Source: an uncultured Lachnospiraceae bacterium (GTDB taxonomy: Bacteria; Bacillota; Clostridia; Lachnospirales; Lachnospiraceae). Taken from it: a stretch of DNA of 64,000 nt. How positions within the stretch are numbered: position 1 is the first letter of the stretch; each line of letters begins with the position of its first letter. The position numbers and the translations under genes were made by a program. The stretch lies in the NCBI GenBank assembly GCA_934351255.1, contig CAKRJH010000006.1, forward strand, positions 62,001 through 126,000, in the 5' to 3' direction. Below, one piece after another: positions 41,881-50,269 of this stretch. Below the pieces are notes generated by a model that worked only from the letters and a program-made list of their open reading frames with translations, did not search any database and had not been told where the DNA came from.

Positions 41881-43989
41881 ATGAGTGACTTTTTACCGAT
41901 CAATCGAAAAGAGATGGAGGCCCGCGGATGGGAACAGCCTGATTTTGTATATATTTCAGGGGATGCCTACGTGGATCATTCCTCCTTTGGCACAGCCATT
42001 ATTTCGCGTGTGCTGGAGTCGCAGGGATTCAAGGTGGCGATCCTTCCGCAGCCGGACTGGAAGCAGGAGGAAAGCATTCAGGAATTTGGACGGCCGAGGC
42101 TGGGATTTCTTGTGTCCGCCGGCAATATGGATTCCATGGTCAACCATTATACCGTGTCCAAAAAACGACGCAGTTTCGATGCATACACTCCCGGAGGGGA
42201 GATTGGAAAGCGGCCGGATTACGCGACGATCGTCTACTGCAATCTGATCCGGAAGGTCTACAAAAAGATTCCGGTCATTGTGGGAGGCATTGAGGCCAGC
42301 CTGCGGCGTATGGCGCATTATGATTACTGGTCCAACCGGCTCAAACATTCCATTCTGGTAGATTCCCAGGCGGATATTGCCATCTACGGAATGGGGGAGC
42401 GTGCTATCGTGGAGGTGGCGCAGGCGCTGGACAGCGGTCTTGCTGTGGAGGACATTACCTTTATCCGCGGCACGGTTTACAAGGCAAGGGATCTGGAGAG
42501 TGTCTACGATTACATCCGTCTGCCGGATTATGAGGAGATGGCTGCGGACAAGCTGGCCTATGCAAGAAGTTTCCAGATCCAGCATGTCAATACCGACGCG
42601 GTCACCGGCAGATGTCTTGTCGAAAAATACAAGGAGCATCTGTATGTGGTACAGAATCCGCCATCCGCACCGCTGACCCAGATGGAGATGGATGATATCT
42701 ATGCGCTTCCTTATATGAGAAAATGGCATCCGGGCTACGATGCGCAGGGTGGTATCCCGGCGTTCCAGGAGATTGCGTATAGTCTGACCAGCAACCGGGG
42801 ATGCTTTGGGGGATGCAATTTCTGTGCGCTGACATTCCATCAGGGGCGTGTTGTTCAGACCCGAAGCCATGAATCCATCCTGGAGGAGGCCAGACTGATG
42901 ACGCAGGAGGAGGGCTTTAAGGGATATATTCACGATGTGGGAGGCCCCACCGCAAACTTCCGGCATCCGTCCTGTCAGAAACAGCTGGAGCACGGAGTGT
43001 GTCAGAACAGACAATGCCTCTTTCCGAAGCCCTGTCCGAATCTGACGGTGGATCACTCGGATTATGTGTCGCTGCTGCGTAAACTGCGCGCCCTGCCCGG
43101 CGTGAAAAAGGTGTTTGTACGTTCCGGAATCCGTTTTGATTATCTGATGGCAGATCCGGATGACACGTTTATCCGGGAACTCTGTCAGTATCATATCAGC
43201 GGACAGCTCCGTGTCGCACCGGAACATGTGGCTGATCCGGTACTTTGCCGGATGGGCAAGCCGGAGAATGCGGTCTATGAGAAGTTTGTCAGACGCTATG
43301 CCCGTGTCAATGGTCAGGTCGACAAGAAACAGTATCTGGTTCCGTATCTGATGTCGTCCCATCCGGGATCGGGGCTGGCGGAAGCGGTCACACTTGCGGA
43401 ATATCTGCGGGATCTGGGCTATATGCCGGAGCAGGTGCAGGATTTCTATCCGACCCCGTCGACTCCATCGACCTGCATGTATTACACCGGAGTGGATCCG
43501 GCGACGATGGAGCCGGTGTATGTGCCGACCAATCCCCATGAAAAGGCGATGCAGAGGGCGCTGATGCAGTACCGCAATCCGCACAATTATGATCTGGTCA
43601 AGGAGGCACTCATCAAGGCAGGACGCACCGATCTGATCGGCTTCGACGAAAAATGTCTGATCCGTCCGCGCAAGGAAAAATGGCGTGAACAATCCTGGGA
43701 TGAGCATCAGAAAAAGAGCAGGAAGGACACCGGAAGCCGATTGGGAGACACGCGCCGGGCAAAGAAGCCGGGTGCTGTGCGTGACGGTGCACATCCGGAA
43801 AAGGCGGGAAAGAGAGCCGGCGGGAAAAATGCAAAGAATCTGAGCATGAACGGGAGAGCCGGTGCAAAAAACACGAAAAACGCTAAGAATATGAACGTGA
43901 GCGGGAGAAACGGTGGAACACCGGGAAAGAATCTGAGTGGAAGAACCGGGAAGCAGACGGGCAGATCAAAGTCCGGCAGAAGACATTGA
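41881..43989 (+). CDS. YgiQ family radical SAM protein
   Basis: The 702-residue protein has the YgiQ N-terminal cobalamin-like region and a radical SAM core with the cluster motif SNRGCFGGCNFC (CxxxCxxC). It has the long YgiQ extension and ends in a low-complexity basic tail of about 60 residues rich in Lys, Asn, Gly and Arg. YgiQ enzymes are widespread and their reaction is not established. The start at 41881 has a weak GAGAT site. The rsmE frame begins inside the spacer after it. Confidence 0.9.
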   Translation: MSDFLPINRKEMEARGWEQPDFVYISGDAYVDHSSFGTAIISRVLESQGFKVAILPQPDWKQEESIQEFGRPRLGFLVSAGNMDSMVNHYTVSKKRRSFDAYTPGGEIGKRPDYATIVYCNLIRKVYKKIPVIVGGIEASLRRMAHYDYWSNRLKHSILVDSQADIAIYGMGERAIVEVAQALDSGLAVEDITFIRGTVYKARDLESVYDYIRLPDYEEMAADKLAYARSFQIQHVNTDAVTGRCLVEKYKEHLYVVQNPPSAPLTQMEMDDIYALPYMRKWHPGYDAQGGIPAFQEIAYSLTSNRGCFGGCNFCALTFHQGRVVQTRSHESILEEARLMTQEEGFKGYIHDVGGPTANFRHPSCQKQLEHGVCQNRQCLFPKPCPNLTVDHSDYVSLLRKLRALPGVKKVFVRSGIRFDYLMADPDDTFIRELCQYHISGQLRVAPEHVADPVLCRMGKPENAVYEKFVRRYARVNGQVDKKQYLVPYLMSSHPGSGLAEAVTLAEYLRDLGYMPEQVQDFYPTPSTPSTCMYYTGVDPATMEPVYVPTNPHEKAMQRALMQYRNPHNYDLVKEALIKAGRTDLIGFDEKCLIRPRKEKWREQSWDEHQKKSRKDTGSRLGDTRRAKKPGAVRDGAHPEKAGKRAGGKNAKNLSMNGRAGAKNTKNAKNMNVSGRNGGTPGKNLSGRTGKQTGRSKSGRRH

Positions 43990-44008
43990 TCTGGGAAAGG
44001 AAGATGTG

Positions 44009-44749
44009 ATGTATCGTTTTTATATTGAACAGGATCAGGTGGAGGATGGGCAGATCCACATCTGGGGAACCGATGTGAACCACATGAAAAATGTACTTCG
44101 TCTGGAACCCGGAGACTGGGTGGTTGCCTGCGACAAAGAAGGGCTGGACTACGTGTGTAGAATAAACTCGCTGGATGGTCAGGAGGTTCTTCTGGACATT
44201 GAAAAGACCAGAGATTCGGATACGGAACTTGGCACACATATTGTCCTGTTCCAGGGGCTTCCCAAGAAGGACAAGATGGAGCTGATCATTCAGAAGGCTG
44301 TGGAACTGGGGGCGTCCGAGATCGTGCCGGTGATGATGAAACGCTGCGTGGTAAAGCTGTCTGAGGACAAAAAGATCCGGAAAAAGCAGGAGCGCTGGCA
44401 GAGCATTGCCGAGGCTGCGGCCAAACAGTGTGACCGGGGGATCATTCCCAAGGTACATGCGCCGGTGACGATGGCGCAGGCGTTTGACATGGCACGGGGC
44501 TTAGAGTACAATATGATACCATATGAATTGCAGGACGGAATTGAGGCTTCCAGGCAGGTGGTGAACGAGGCCTGTACCAAACAGTCACTCGGTATCTTTA
44601 TCGGACCGGAAGGTGGTCTGGAGGAAGAGGAAGTCGCAAAGGCCATCGAGATCGGCGCACATCCGATCACACTTGGCAAGCGCATTTTACGAACGGAGAC
44701 GGCAGGGATGGCTCTGTTGTCGATACTGATGTTTCAGATGCAGGACTAA
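44009..44749 (+). CDS. rsmE: 16S rRNA (uracil1498-N3)-methyltransferase
   Basis: The 246-residue SPOUT enzyme methylates U1498 of 16S rRNA. It has the N-terminal PUA-like domain (DVNHMKNVLRLEPGD) and the knotted SAM site (LGIFIGPEGGLEEEEV, TLGKRILRTETAG). AAAGGAAG precedes the ATG at 44009. The upstream prmA usual in some species is absent. The cysteine desulfurase gene follows. Confidence 0.94.
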   Translation: MYRFYIEQDQVEDGQIHIWGTDVNHMKNVLRLEPGDWVVACDKEGLDYVCRINSLDGQEVLLDIEKTRDSDTELGTHIVLFQGLPKKDKMELIIQKAVELGASEIVPVMMKRCVVKLSEDKKIRKKQERWQSIAEAAAKQCDRGIIPKVHAPVTMAQAFDMARGLEYNMIPYELQDGIEASRQVVNEACTKQSLGIFIGPEGGLEEEEVAKAIEIGAHPITLGKRILRTETAGMALLSILMFQMQD

Positions 44750-44796
44750 GGGAGAGTTTCTCTTTGCGCCACGGCATCTGTGGAATGGAGACTATC

Positions 44797-45963
44797 ATGG
44801 AAGCATATTTGGATAATGCGGCCACCACGCCGGTGCTGCCGCAGGTACGACAGATCATGGATCTGGTCATGGAGGAAGATTATGGAAATCCTTCTTCCAA
44901 ACATACCAAGGGGATCGAGGCCGAGGGCTATGTGAAGGAGGCGGCGGAAAAGATCGCCCGCACGCTCAAATGCCAGCCAAAGGAGATCGTGTTTACCTCA
45001 GGAGGAACAGAGTCCAATAACATGGCATTGATCGGAACGGCGCTGGCCAATCCGAGAGCCGGCAGACATATTATCAGTACCAGGATCGAGCATGCATCGA
45101 TCCATGAACCGATGGCATTTCTGGAGCAGATGGGGTACGAATGTACCTATCTCCCGGTGGATGAGATGGGCAGAGTGGACGCACAGGCACTGCGCGATGC
45201 GCTTCGTCCGGATACGCTGATGGTGTCCATTATGATGGTGAACAATGAGATGGGTGCGGTGGAAGATATCGAGGGACTTTGCAGGATTGTCAAGGAATAC
45301 GACCGGAAGATCTTCTTCCATGTCGATGCGATACAGGCGTATGGCAAGCTGCGGATCGCACCGAAGAAACTGGGGATCGATCTGCTGTCCGTCAGTGGAC
45401 ACAAGATCCACGGGCCAAAGGGAAGCGGTTTTTTGTATGTTAAAGAGGGAACCAGGATCAGCCCGATCCTCTATGGAGGAGGACAGCAAAAGGGCATGCG
45501 TTCCGGCACGGAAAATGTGCCGGCGATCGCCGGGCTTGGTGTGGCGGCTGAGAGCATCTATCAGGACCATACGACAAAAGTAGAAAGACTGTATGCATTG
45601 AAGGAGCGTCTGATCGAAGGAATGTCGGGAATCGAGGGCGTGGTGGTCAATGGCGTGGAACCGGGAAAGGTTCATGAGACAGCACCTCATATTGTCAGCG
45701 TGAGTTTCCGTGGGATCAGTAAGAGTGAAGTCATGCTTCACGCCCTGGCGCAGAAGGGAGTCTATGTCTCCTCAGGATCAGCCTGTTCTTCCAATCACCC
45801 GGAACTGTCGGGGACGCTCAAGGCGATCGGTGTGGAGGATGCACTGCTGGATTCGACGCTTCGGTTCAGTTTTTCCATGCTGACGACCATGGAAGAAGTA
45901 GAATATGCAATTTCGGTGGTACAGGAAGTGCTTCCTGTATTGCGCCGTTTTACCAGAAAATAA
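44797..45963 (+). CDS. Cysteine desulfurase (IscS/NifS-like)
   Basis: The 388-residue PLP enzyme takes sulfur from cysteine. It opens AYLDNAATTPVLPQV, has the PLP lysine in SVSGHKIHGPKG and the persulfide cysteine in SSGSACSSNHPEL. GGAG precedes the ATG at 44797. It lies just upstream of thiI, the same arrangement as the NifZ-ThiI pair of B. subtilis, so it most likely supplies sulfur for 4-thiouridine in tRNA. Confidence 0.94.
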   Translation: MEAYLDNAATTPVLPQVRQIMDLVMEEDYGNPSSKHTKGIEAEGYVKEAAEKIARTLKCQPKEIVFTSGGTESNNMALIGTALANPRAGRHIISTRIEHASIHEPMAFLEQMGYECTYLPVDEMGRVDAQALRDALRPDTLMVSIMMVNNEMGAVEDIEGLCRIVKEYDRKIFFHVDAIQAYGKLRIAPKKLGIDLLSVSGHKIHGPKGSGFLYVKEGTRISPILYGGGQQKGMRSGTENVPAIAGLGVAAESIYQDHTTKVERLYALKERLIEGMSGIEGVVVNGVEPGKVHETAPHIVSVSFRGISKSEVMLHALAQKGVYVSSGSACSSNHPELSGTLKAIGVEDALLDSTLRFSFSMLTTMEEVEYAISVVQEVLPVLRRFTRK

Positions 45964-45982
45964 AGAAAGGAATCTAAGAACT

Positions 45983-47167
45983 ATGAATCAGGCATTTTTA
46001 TTAAAATATGCAGAGATCGGGATCAAGGGAAAGAACCGCTACAAATTTGAAAATGCACTCTGTGACGATATCAGACGCCGGCTGGCGCGCATTGACGGAG
46101 AGCATACCGTGGAGCGTGGATCCGGAAGAATCTTCGTGGAGTCCACCGGAGATTTCGATGAGGATGAGGTGATCGAGACGCTGAGCCGCGTATTCGGTGT
46201 ATCTGCCATCTGTCCGGTACATGTTATCGAGGACAAAAACTGGGAGAATGTGTGTCGTGAGTGTGCGCGTTTCCTGGCACAGCAGTACGATCACATGGAC
46301 TTTACCTTCAAGGTAAAGAGCAAGCGAAGCGACAAGCATTATGCGATGACCTCACCGGAGGTCTGCGTGGAGATGGGCGGTTATCTGCTGCAGGAATTCC
46401 CGGATCTGAAAGTGGATGTGCACAACCCGCAGGTGCTGATCTGGGTGGAGATCCGTGAGAAGGCATATGTCTATTCCAAGGTGATCCCGGCTGTGGGCGG
46501 TATGCCTCTGGGAACCAATGGAAAGGCTACCCTTCTTCTGTCCGGAGGAATCGATAGTCCGGTGGCAGGATATATGATCTCCAAGCGTGGTGTCTATATT
46601 GATGCGGTTTATTTCCATGCGCCACCGTATACCAGTGAGAGAGCCAAACAGAAGGTTGTGGATCTGGCCAAAAAGGTATCCAGATATTGCGGCCCGATCC
46701 ATCTGCATGTGATCAATTTTACGGATATTCAGATGTATATCTATGAGACCTGTCCGCATGAGGAACTGACGATCATTATGCGTCGTTATATGATGCGGAT
46801 CGCGCAGACGATCGCAGAAAACAATGGCAGCCTCGGACTGATTACCGGGGAGAGTATCGGCCAGGTGGCCAGCCAGACCATGCACAGCCTGGCGGCGACC
46901 AATGAGGTGTGCACTATGCCGGTATATCGTCCGCTGATCGGATTTGACAAACAGGATATTGTGGATGTCGCAGAAAAGATCGACACCTATGAGATCTCCA
47001 TTCAGCCATATGAGGACTGCTGTACGATCTTTGTGGCAAAGCATCCGGTGACCAAACCGAACCTGAATATGATCCACAAATCAGAGAGCAGACTCGAGGA
47101 AAAGATTGGCGAAATGGTGCAGGCTGCACTGGACAGTGACGAGATCATCGAGATTGACGAGGCCTGA
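45983..47167 (+). CDS. thiI: tRNA 4-thiouridine synthase ThiI
   Basis: The 394-residue protein has an N-terminal ferredoxin-like and THUMP region followed by the PP-loop SGGIDSPVAGYM. It makes s4U8 in tRNA with sulfur from the neighbouring desulfurase. It lacks the C-terminal rhodanese domain, as in Bacillus, so thiamine thiazole synthesis is not implied. AAAGGAA precedes the start at 45983. Confidence 0.95.
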   Translation: MNQAFLLKYAEIGIKGKNRYKFENALCDDIRRRLARIDGEHTVERGSGRIFVESTGDFDEDEVIETLSRVFGVSAICPVHVIEDKNWENVCRECARFLAQQYDHMDFTFKVKSKRSDKHYAMTSPEVCVEMGGYLLQEFPDLKVDVHNPQVLIWVEIREKAYVYSKVIPAVGGMPLGTNGKATLLLSGGIDSPVAGYMISKRGVYIDAVYFHAPPYTSERAKQKVVDLAKKVSRYCGPIHLHVINFTDIQMYIYETCPHEELTIIMRRYMMRIAQTIAENNGSLGLITGESIGQVASQTMHSLAATNEVCTMPVYRPLIGFDKQDIVDVAEKIDTYEISIQPYEDCCTIFVAKHPVTKPNLNMIHKSESRLEEKIGEMVQAALDSDEIIEIDEA

Positions 47168-47173
47168 CAGCAA

Positions 47174-47206
47174 ATAAAAAGAGAACACGAGGAATCGTGT
47201 TCTCTT
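47174..47206 (-). terminator. Terminator between thiI and the HPr-like gene
   Basis: AAGAGAACACGA and TCGTGTTCTCTT form a 12-bp stem around GGAA. On the minus strand it is followed by a T-run, so it mainly ends the HPr-like gene, and it may also stop thiI transcription. Confidence 0.8.
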
Positions 47207-47230
47207 GAATATACTCTGGAAAAGTGTTTC

Positions 47231-47464
47231 TTACTCTACGATGTAAGGTGCCAGTGTGTTTAAGATGGTGTCAACCTGATCGTCATCGTGGATGTTCAGA
47301 TCGATCGGCTTAGACAGATCTAAACTGAAGATTCCCATGATAGACTTGGCATCGATGACGTATCTTCCGGATACCAGATCAAAGTCGGCATCAAACTTTG
47401 TGACATCGTTTACAAAGGATTTCACCTTGTCGATAGAGTTCAAAGAAATTTTAACTGTCGTCAT
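47231..47464 (-). CDS. HPr-like protein lacking the phosphorylated histidine
   Basis: The 77-residue protein aligns with HPr of the sugar phosphotransferase system. The block KFDADFDL and DAKSIMGIFSL matches the Ser46 region of HPr (KSIMGVMSL). The segment that should hold His15 (the HARPA stretch) is missing; the sequence passes from SLNSIDKV to KSFVND. It cannot take phosphate from enzyme I on the usual site but keeps the HPr-kinase serine, like B. subtilis Crh. AGGAGG precedes the ATG at 47464. A catabolite-control role is inferred. Confidence 0.8.
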   Translation of the reverse strand: MTTVKISLNSIDKVKSFVNDVTKFDADFDLVSGRYVIDAKSIMGIFSLDLSKPIDLNIHDDDQVDTILNTLAPYIVE

Positions 47465-47626
47465 AGCAATATACCTCCTGTTGGATTCTTTACTATTTAT
47501 AGTAGACATATCCCCCTCAAAAGTCAATATGAAAACCTGCCAAAAATTGGTTTTTTTTCGACAGATTTTGTGGAGAGGAACAAACTGTGTAATGAGAGAT
47601 AGAAATAAATAGAAATGAGGTAAAAT

Positions 47627-48991
47627 GTGAGTAAAGGACGTGTGGCATTCCTGACACTGGGGTGCAAAGTAAATTCCTACGAGACGGAAAAAATGCAGAA
47701 TCGGTTTATTGAGGCCGGCTATACGGTGACCTCATTCGGAGAGGTTTCGGATATCTATGTGGTCAATACCTGTACGGTGACCAATATGGCAGACCGCAAA
47801 TCCAGAAAGATGCTGCACCGTGCCAGAAAATTGAATCCACAGGCTCTGGTGGTGGCTGCGGGCTGCTACGTGGACTCGGCCAAAGCCAGAGATGAGGTGG
47901 ACGAGGCGGTAGATCTGTTTCTGGCCAATGCGGACAAGGCGGATATTGTCGGCAAAGTCGAACAGACTATGCAGGCACTGCACAAAAGTCTGGAACCGGC
48001 TGGCGGAAGTCTTGGGTTCAGCGAGCAGGCGGACCGGGCGCGCCACACCCGCACGTATCTGAAAGTACAGGATGGATGTAACCAGTATTGTACATACTGT
48101 ATCATCCCGCATGTGAGAGGACCGCTGACGAGCCGTCCTGTTTCCGAGGTGAGACAGGAAGTAGAGAAACTGGCTGCGCAGGGCTATCAGGAAGTGGTGG
48201 TGACGGGCATCCATCTGTCTTCTTATGGAGTGGATTTCCCGGAGCAGGGGATTGACAAGATATGTTCTGACAGCTTTCTGGATCTGGAGGGAAGGCCGCT
48301 TCTTGATCTGCTGGAGAGTATCAGTGAGATTCCGGAGATTCACAGAATAAGACTTGGGTCACTGGAACCGCGTATCATCACGGATGCGTTCGTCAGGGAG
48401 CTGTCCGGGCTGGACAAGGTCTGCCCTCATTTTCATCTGTCACTGCAGAGCGGATGTGATGCGACGCTGCGCCGGATGAACCGTCATTATTCTGCAAAGG
48501 ACTATCTGGACAAACTCGAGATCCTGCGCCGGTATTATCAGGCGCCGGCTGTCACAACAGATATTATTGTCGGTTTTCCGCAGGAGAGCAGGGAAGATTT
48601 TGAAATCTGTGATGCGTTTGCCAGACAGGCTGCATTTGCGCAGATCCATGTCTTTAAGTATTCCCGCAGAAAGGGAACCATTGCCGATGGGATGGAAGGA
48701 CAGGTCGATGAGATCGAAAAGACACGCCGCAGCGACATTCTCCTGGAGACCGCCGGAGAACTGGAGGAACAGTATCAGGAGCAGTTCCTGGAAAAAGACG
48801 AGGAGATCCTGGTCGAGGAGATATCCCAAATTCAGGACAATGTCTATTATTTGGGACACACGATGCGCTATGTGAAAGTGGCGGTTTCCTGTGGGGACAA
48901 AGCTGATGAAACCCTTTGTAATACGCTGGTTCGTGTGAAGATCACAGGCCGCGTAAATGCGGATGTCATGCGGGGAGAGATTGTGGACTAG
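47627..48991 (+). CDS. mtaB: tRNA (N6-threonylcarbamoyladenosine-C2)-methylthiotransferase MtaB
   Basis: The 454-residue radical SAM methylthiotransferase makes ms2t6A37 in tRNA. It has the N-terminal UPF0004 domain (TLGCKVNSYETEKM), the cluster motif CNQYCTYCIIP, and a TRAM domain at the C-terminus (VRVKITGRVNADVMRGEIV). The start is GTG at 47627 with GAGG upstream. Confidence 0.94.
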   Translation: MSKGRVAFLTLGCKVNSYETEKMQNRFIEAGYTVTSFGEVSDIYVVNTCTVTNMADRKSRKMLHRARKLNPQALVVAAGCYVDSAKARDEVDEAVDLFLANADKADIVGKVEQTMQALHKSLEPAGGSLGFSEQADRARHTRTYLKVQDGCNQYCTYCIIPHVRGPLTSRPVSEVRQEVEKLAAQGYQEVVVTGIHLSSYGVDFPEQGIDKICSDSFLDLEGRPLLDLLESISEIPEIHRIRLGSLEPRIITDAFVRELSGLDKVCPHFHLSLQSGCDATLRRMNRHYSAKDYLDKLEILRRYYQAPAVTTDIIVGFPQESREDFEICDAFARQAAFAQIHVFKYSRRKGTIADGMEGQVDEIEKTRRSDILLETAGELEEQYQEQFLEKDEEILVEEISQIQDNVYYLGHTMRYVKVAVSCGDKADETLCNTLVRVKITGRVNADVMRGEIVD

Positions 48992-49064
48992 GTCTTGTGT
49001 TTTGCGGGTAGATATATTAGTATATAGATAGATATGTGTACGTGAAGAATGGAGGTAGCACCCT

Positions 49065-49337
49065 ATGCAGGAGATTAATAATACACAATATTTTAAGGTG
49101 CAGAAAGAGCAGGAGATCAACATCAAGGATGTGGTTGAGCAGATTTACAGGGCATTGACGGAAAAAGGATATGATCCTGTCAACCAGATCGTAGGCTATA
49201 TTATGTCCGGAGATCCGACGTATATTACCAGCCATCTGGGAGCGAGAAGCCTGATCATGCGCGTGGAGAGAGACGAGATTCTGGAAGTGGTTCTGGAGGA
49301 TTATCTGGAGCGCCATTTTGGACATAAGCCGAACTAG
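49065..49337 (+). CDS. ireB: IreB family regulatory phosphoprotein
   Basis: The 90-residue protein matches the UPF0297/IreB family (NTQYFKV, VEQIYRALTEKGYDPVNQIVG, GDPTYITSH). IreB in enterococci is a target of the PASTA kinase and affects cephalosporin tolerance. It stands directly before ruvX and DUF1292, the conserved yrzL-yrrK-yrzB order of Firmicutes. Confidence 0.93.
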   Translation: MQEINNTQYFKVQKEQEINIKDVVEQIYRALTEKGYDPVNQIVGYIMSGDPTYITSHLGARSLIMRVERDEILEVVLEDYLERHFGHKPN

Positions 49338-49346
49338 GAGGTTGTT

Positions 49347-49775
49347 ATGAGGATAATGGGCCTGGATTACGGCGACAAGACCGTGGGCGTTGCCGTCAGC
49401 GATGCATTGCTGCTCACCGCGCAGCCGGTGGAGACGATCAAGCGGGAGAGACCCGGTAAACTGCGCCAGACGCTGGCTCGCATCGAAGAACTGATCGCTG
49501 AGTATGAGGTGGACACACTGGTTGTGGGCCTTCCCAAGCGGATGGACAACCAGGAGGGAGAACGCTGTGAACTGAGCCGTGCCTTTGGACAGAAGCTGGA
49601 GGAGCGCACCGGTCTGGAGGTGGTCTATCAGGATGAGAGACTGACCACCAGAGAGGCAGATGGTGTGCTGGCGCAGGGCGGTGTCCACGAAAAGAACCGG
49701 AAGACATATATAGACAAGCTGGCGGCATCCCTGATCTTGCAGGGATATCTGGACCGCCTGCAGCATGACAGATAA
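49347..49775 (+). CDS. ruvX: Holliday junction resolvase-like protein RuvX
   Basis: The 142-residue RNase-H-like protein begins IMGLDYGDKTVGVAVSD, with the first catalytic Asp. The second site is VVYQDERLTT. YqgF/RuvX proteins help process 16S rRNA ends and possibly recombination intermediates. It is 9 bp after ireB. Confidence 0.93.
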   Translation: MRIMGLDYGDKTVGVAVSDALLLTAQPVETIKRERPGKLRQTLARIEELIAEYEVDTLVVGLPKRMDNQEGERCELSRAFGQKLEERTGLEVVYQDERLTTREADGVLAQGGVHEKNRKTYIDKLAASLILQGYLDRLQHDR

Positions 49776-49790
49776 GAGAGGAACAGGATT

Positions 49791-50051
49791 ATGGCAGATC
49801 AGAGTATTTCCTTCATCACGGATGATGGTTCCGAAGTGACATTTTATGTGGTGGAACAGACCATGATCGCCGGCGTGAACTATCTGCTGGTGGCCGATGA
49901 GCAGGAGGAAGAATCTGAGGCATACATCATGAAAGAAGTGATGGACCGGGACGACCAGGTGGTCTATGAACTGGTGGAAGATGATCATGAATTATCAGCG
50001 ATTACCAAAGTATTTGCGGAATTGTTAGATGATATTGATATAGAATATTAG
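49791..50051 (+). CDS. DUF1292 domain protein (YrzB-like)
   Basis: The 86-residue acidic protein matches DUF1292 (ISFITDDGSEVTFYVVEQT, GVNYLLVADEQEEESEAYI). It follows ruvX by 15 bp behind GAGAGG, completing the conserved three-gene group. Function is unknown. Confidence 0.9.
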   Translation: MADQSISFITDDGSEVTFYVVEQTMIAGVNYLLVADEQEEESEAYIMKEVMDRDDQVVYELVEDDHELSAITKVFAELLDDIDIEY

Positions 50052-50269
50052 ACAGATGTCTGCCGATGACAGATGTGTCTGCAGAGAGTGCGGAGAAGCA
50101 TTCCTCATTCCTGCAGGGACGGCTGGCAGAACGCAGGGATCTGTACCGGAAAATGGGACGTAAAAGGAGATATACATGGGAGAAGTGGCTTATCCGTGGG
50201 ATGAAGCCTTTCTTTGCATGTTTTGCGTGTGTTTCCGTATTTCCGGTGAAACAGAAAGGTAGGTAAATT
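50052..50269 (+). other. Intergenic leader of the RNase J gene with doubtful short frame
   Basis: A 66-residue frame (50066-50266) spans most of this gap, but it has no ribosome binding site and a basic, atypical composition. I do not call it a gene. The start of the gap has a near-repeat (ACAGATGTCTGC then ACAGATGTGTCTGC) that could fold in the mRNA leader of the RNase J gene. Confidence 0.3.

Noticed and set aside
50066..50266. A 66-codon frame before the RNase J gene
   Set aside because: It has no ribosome binding site and an atypical composition; it is treated as leader sequence.
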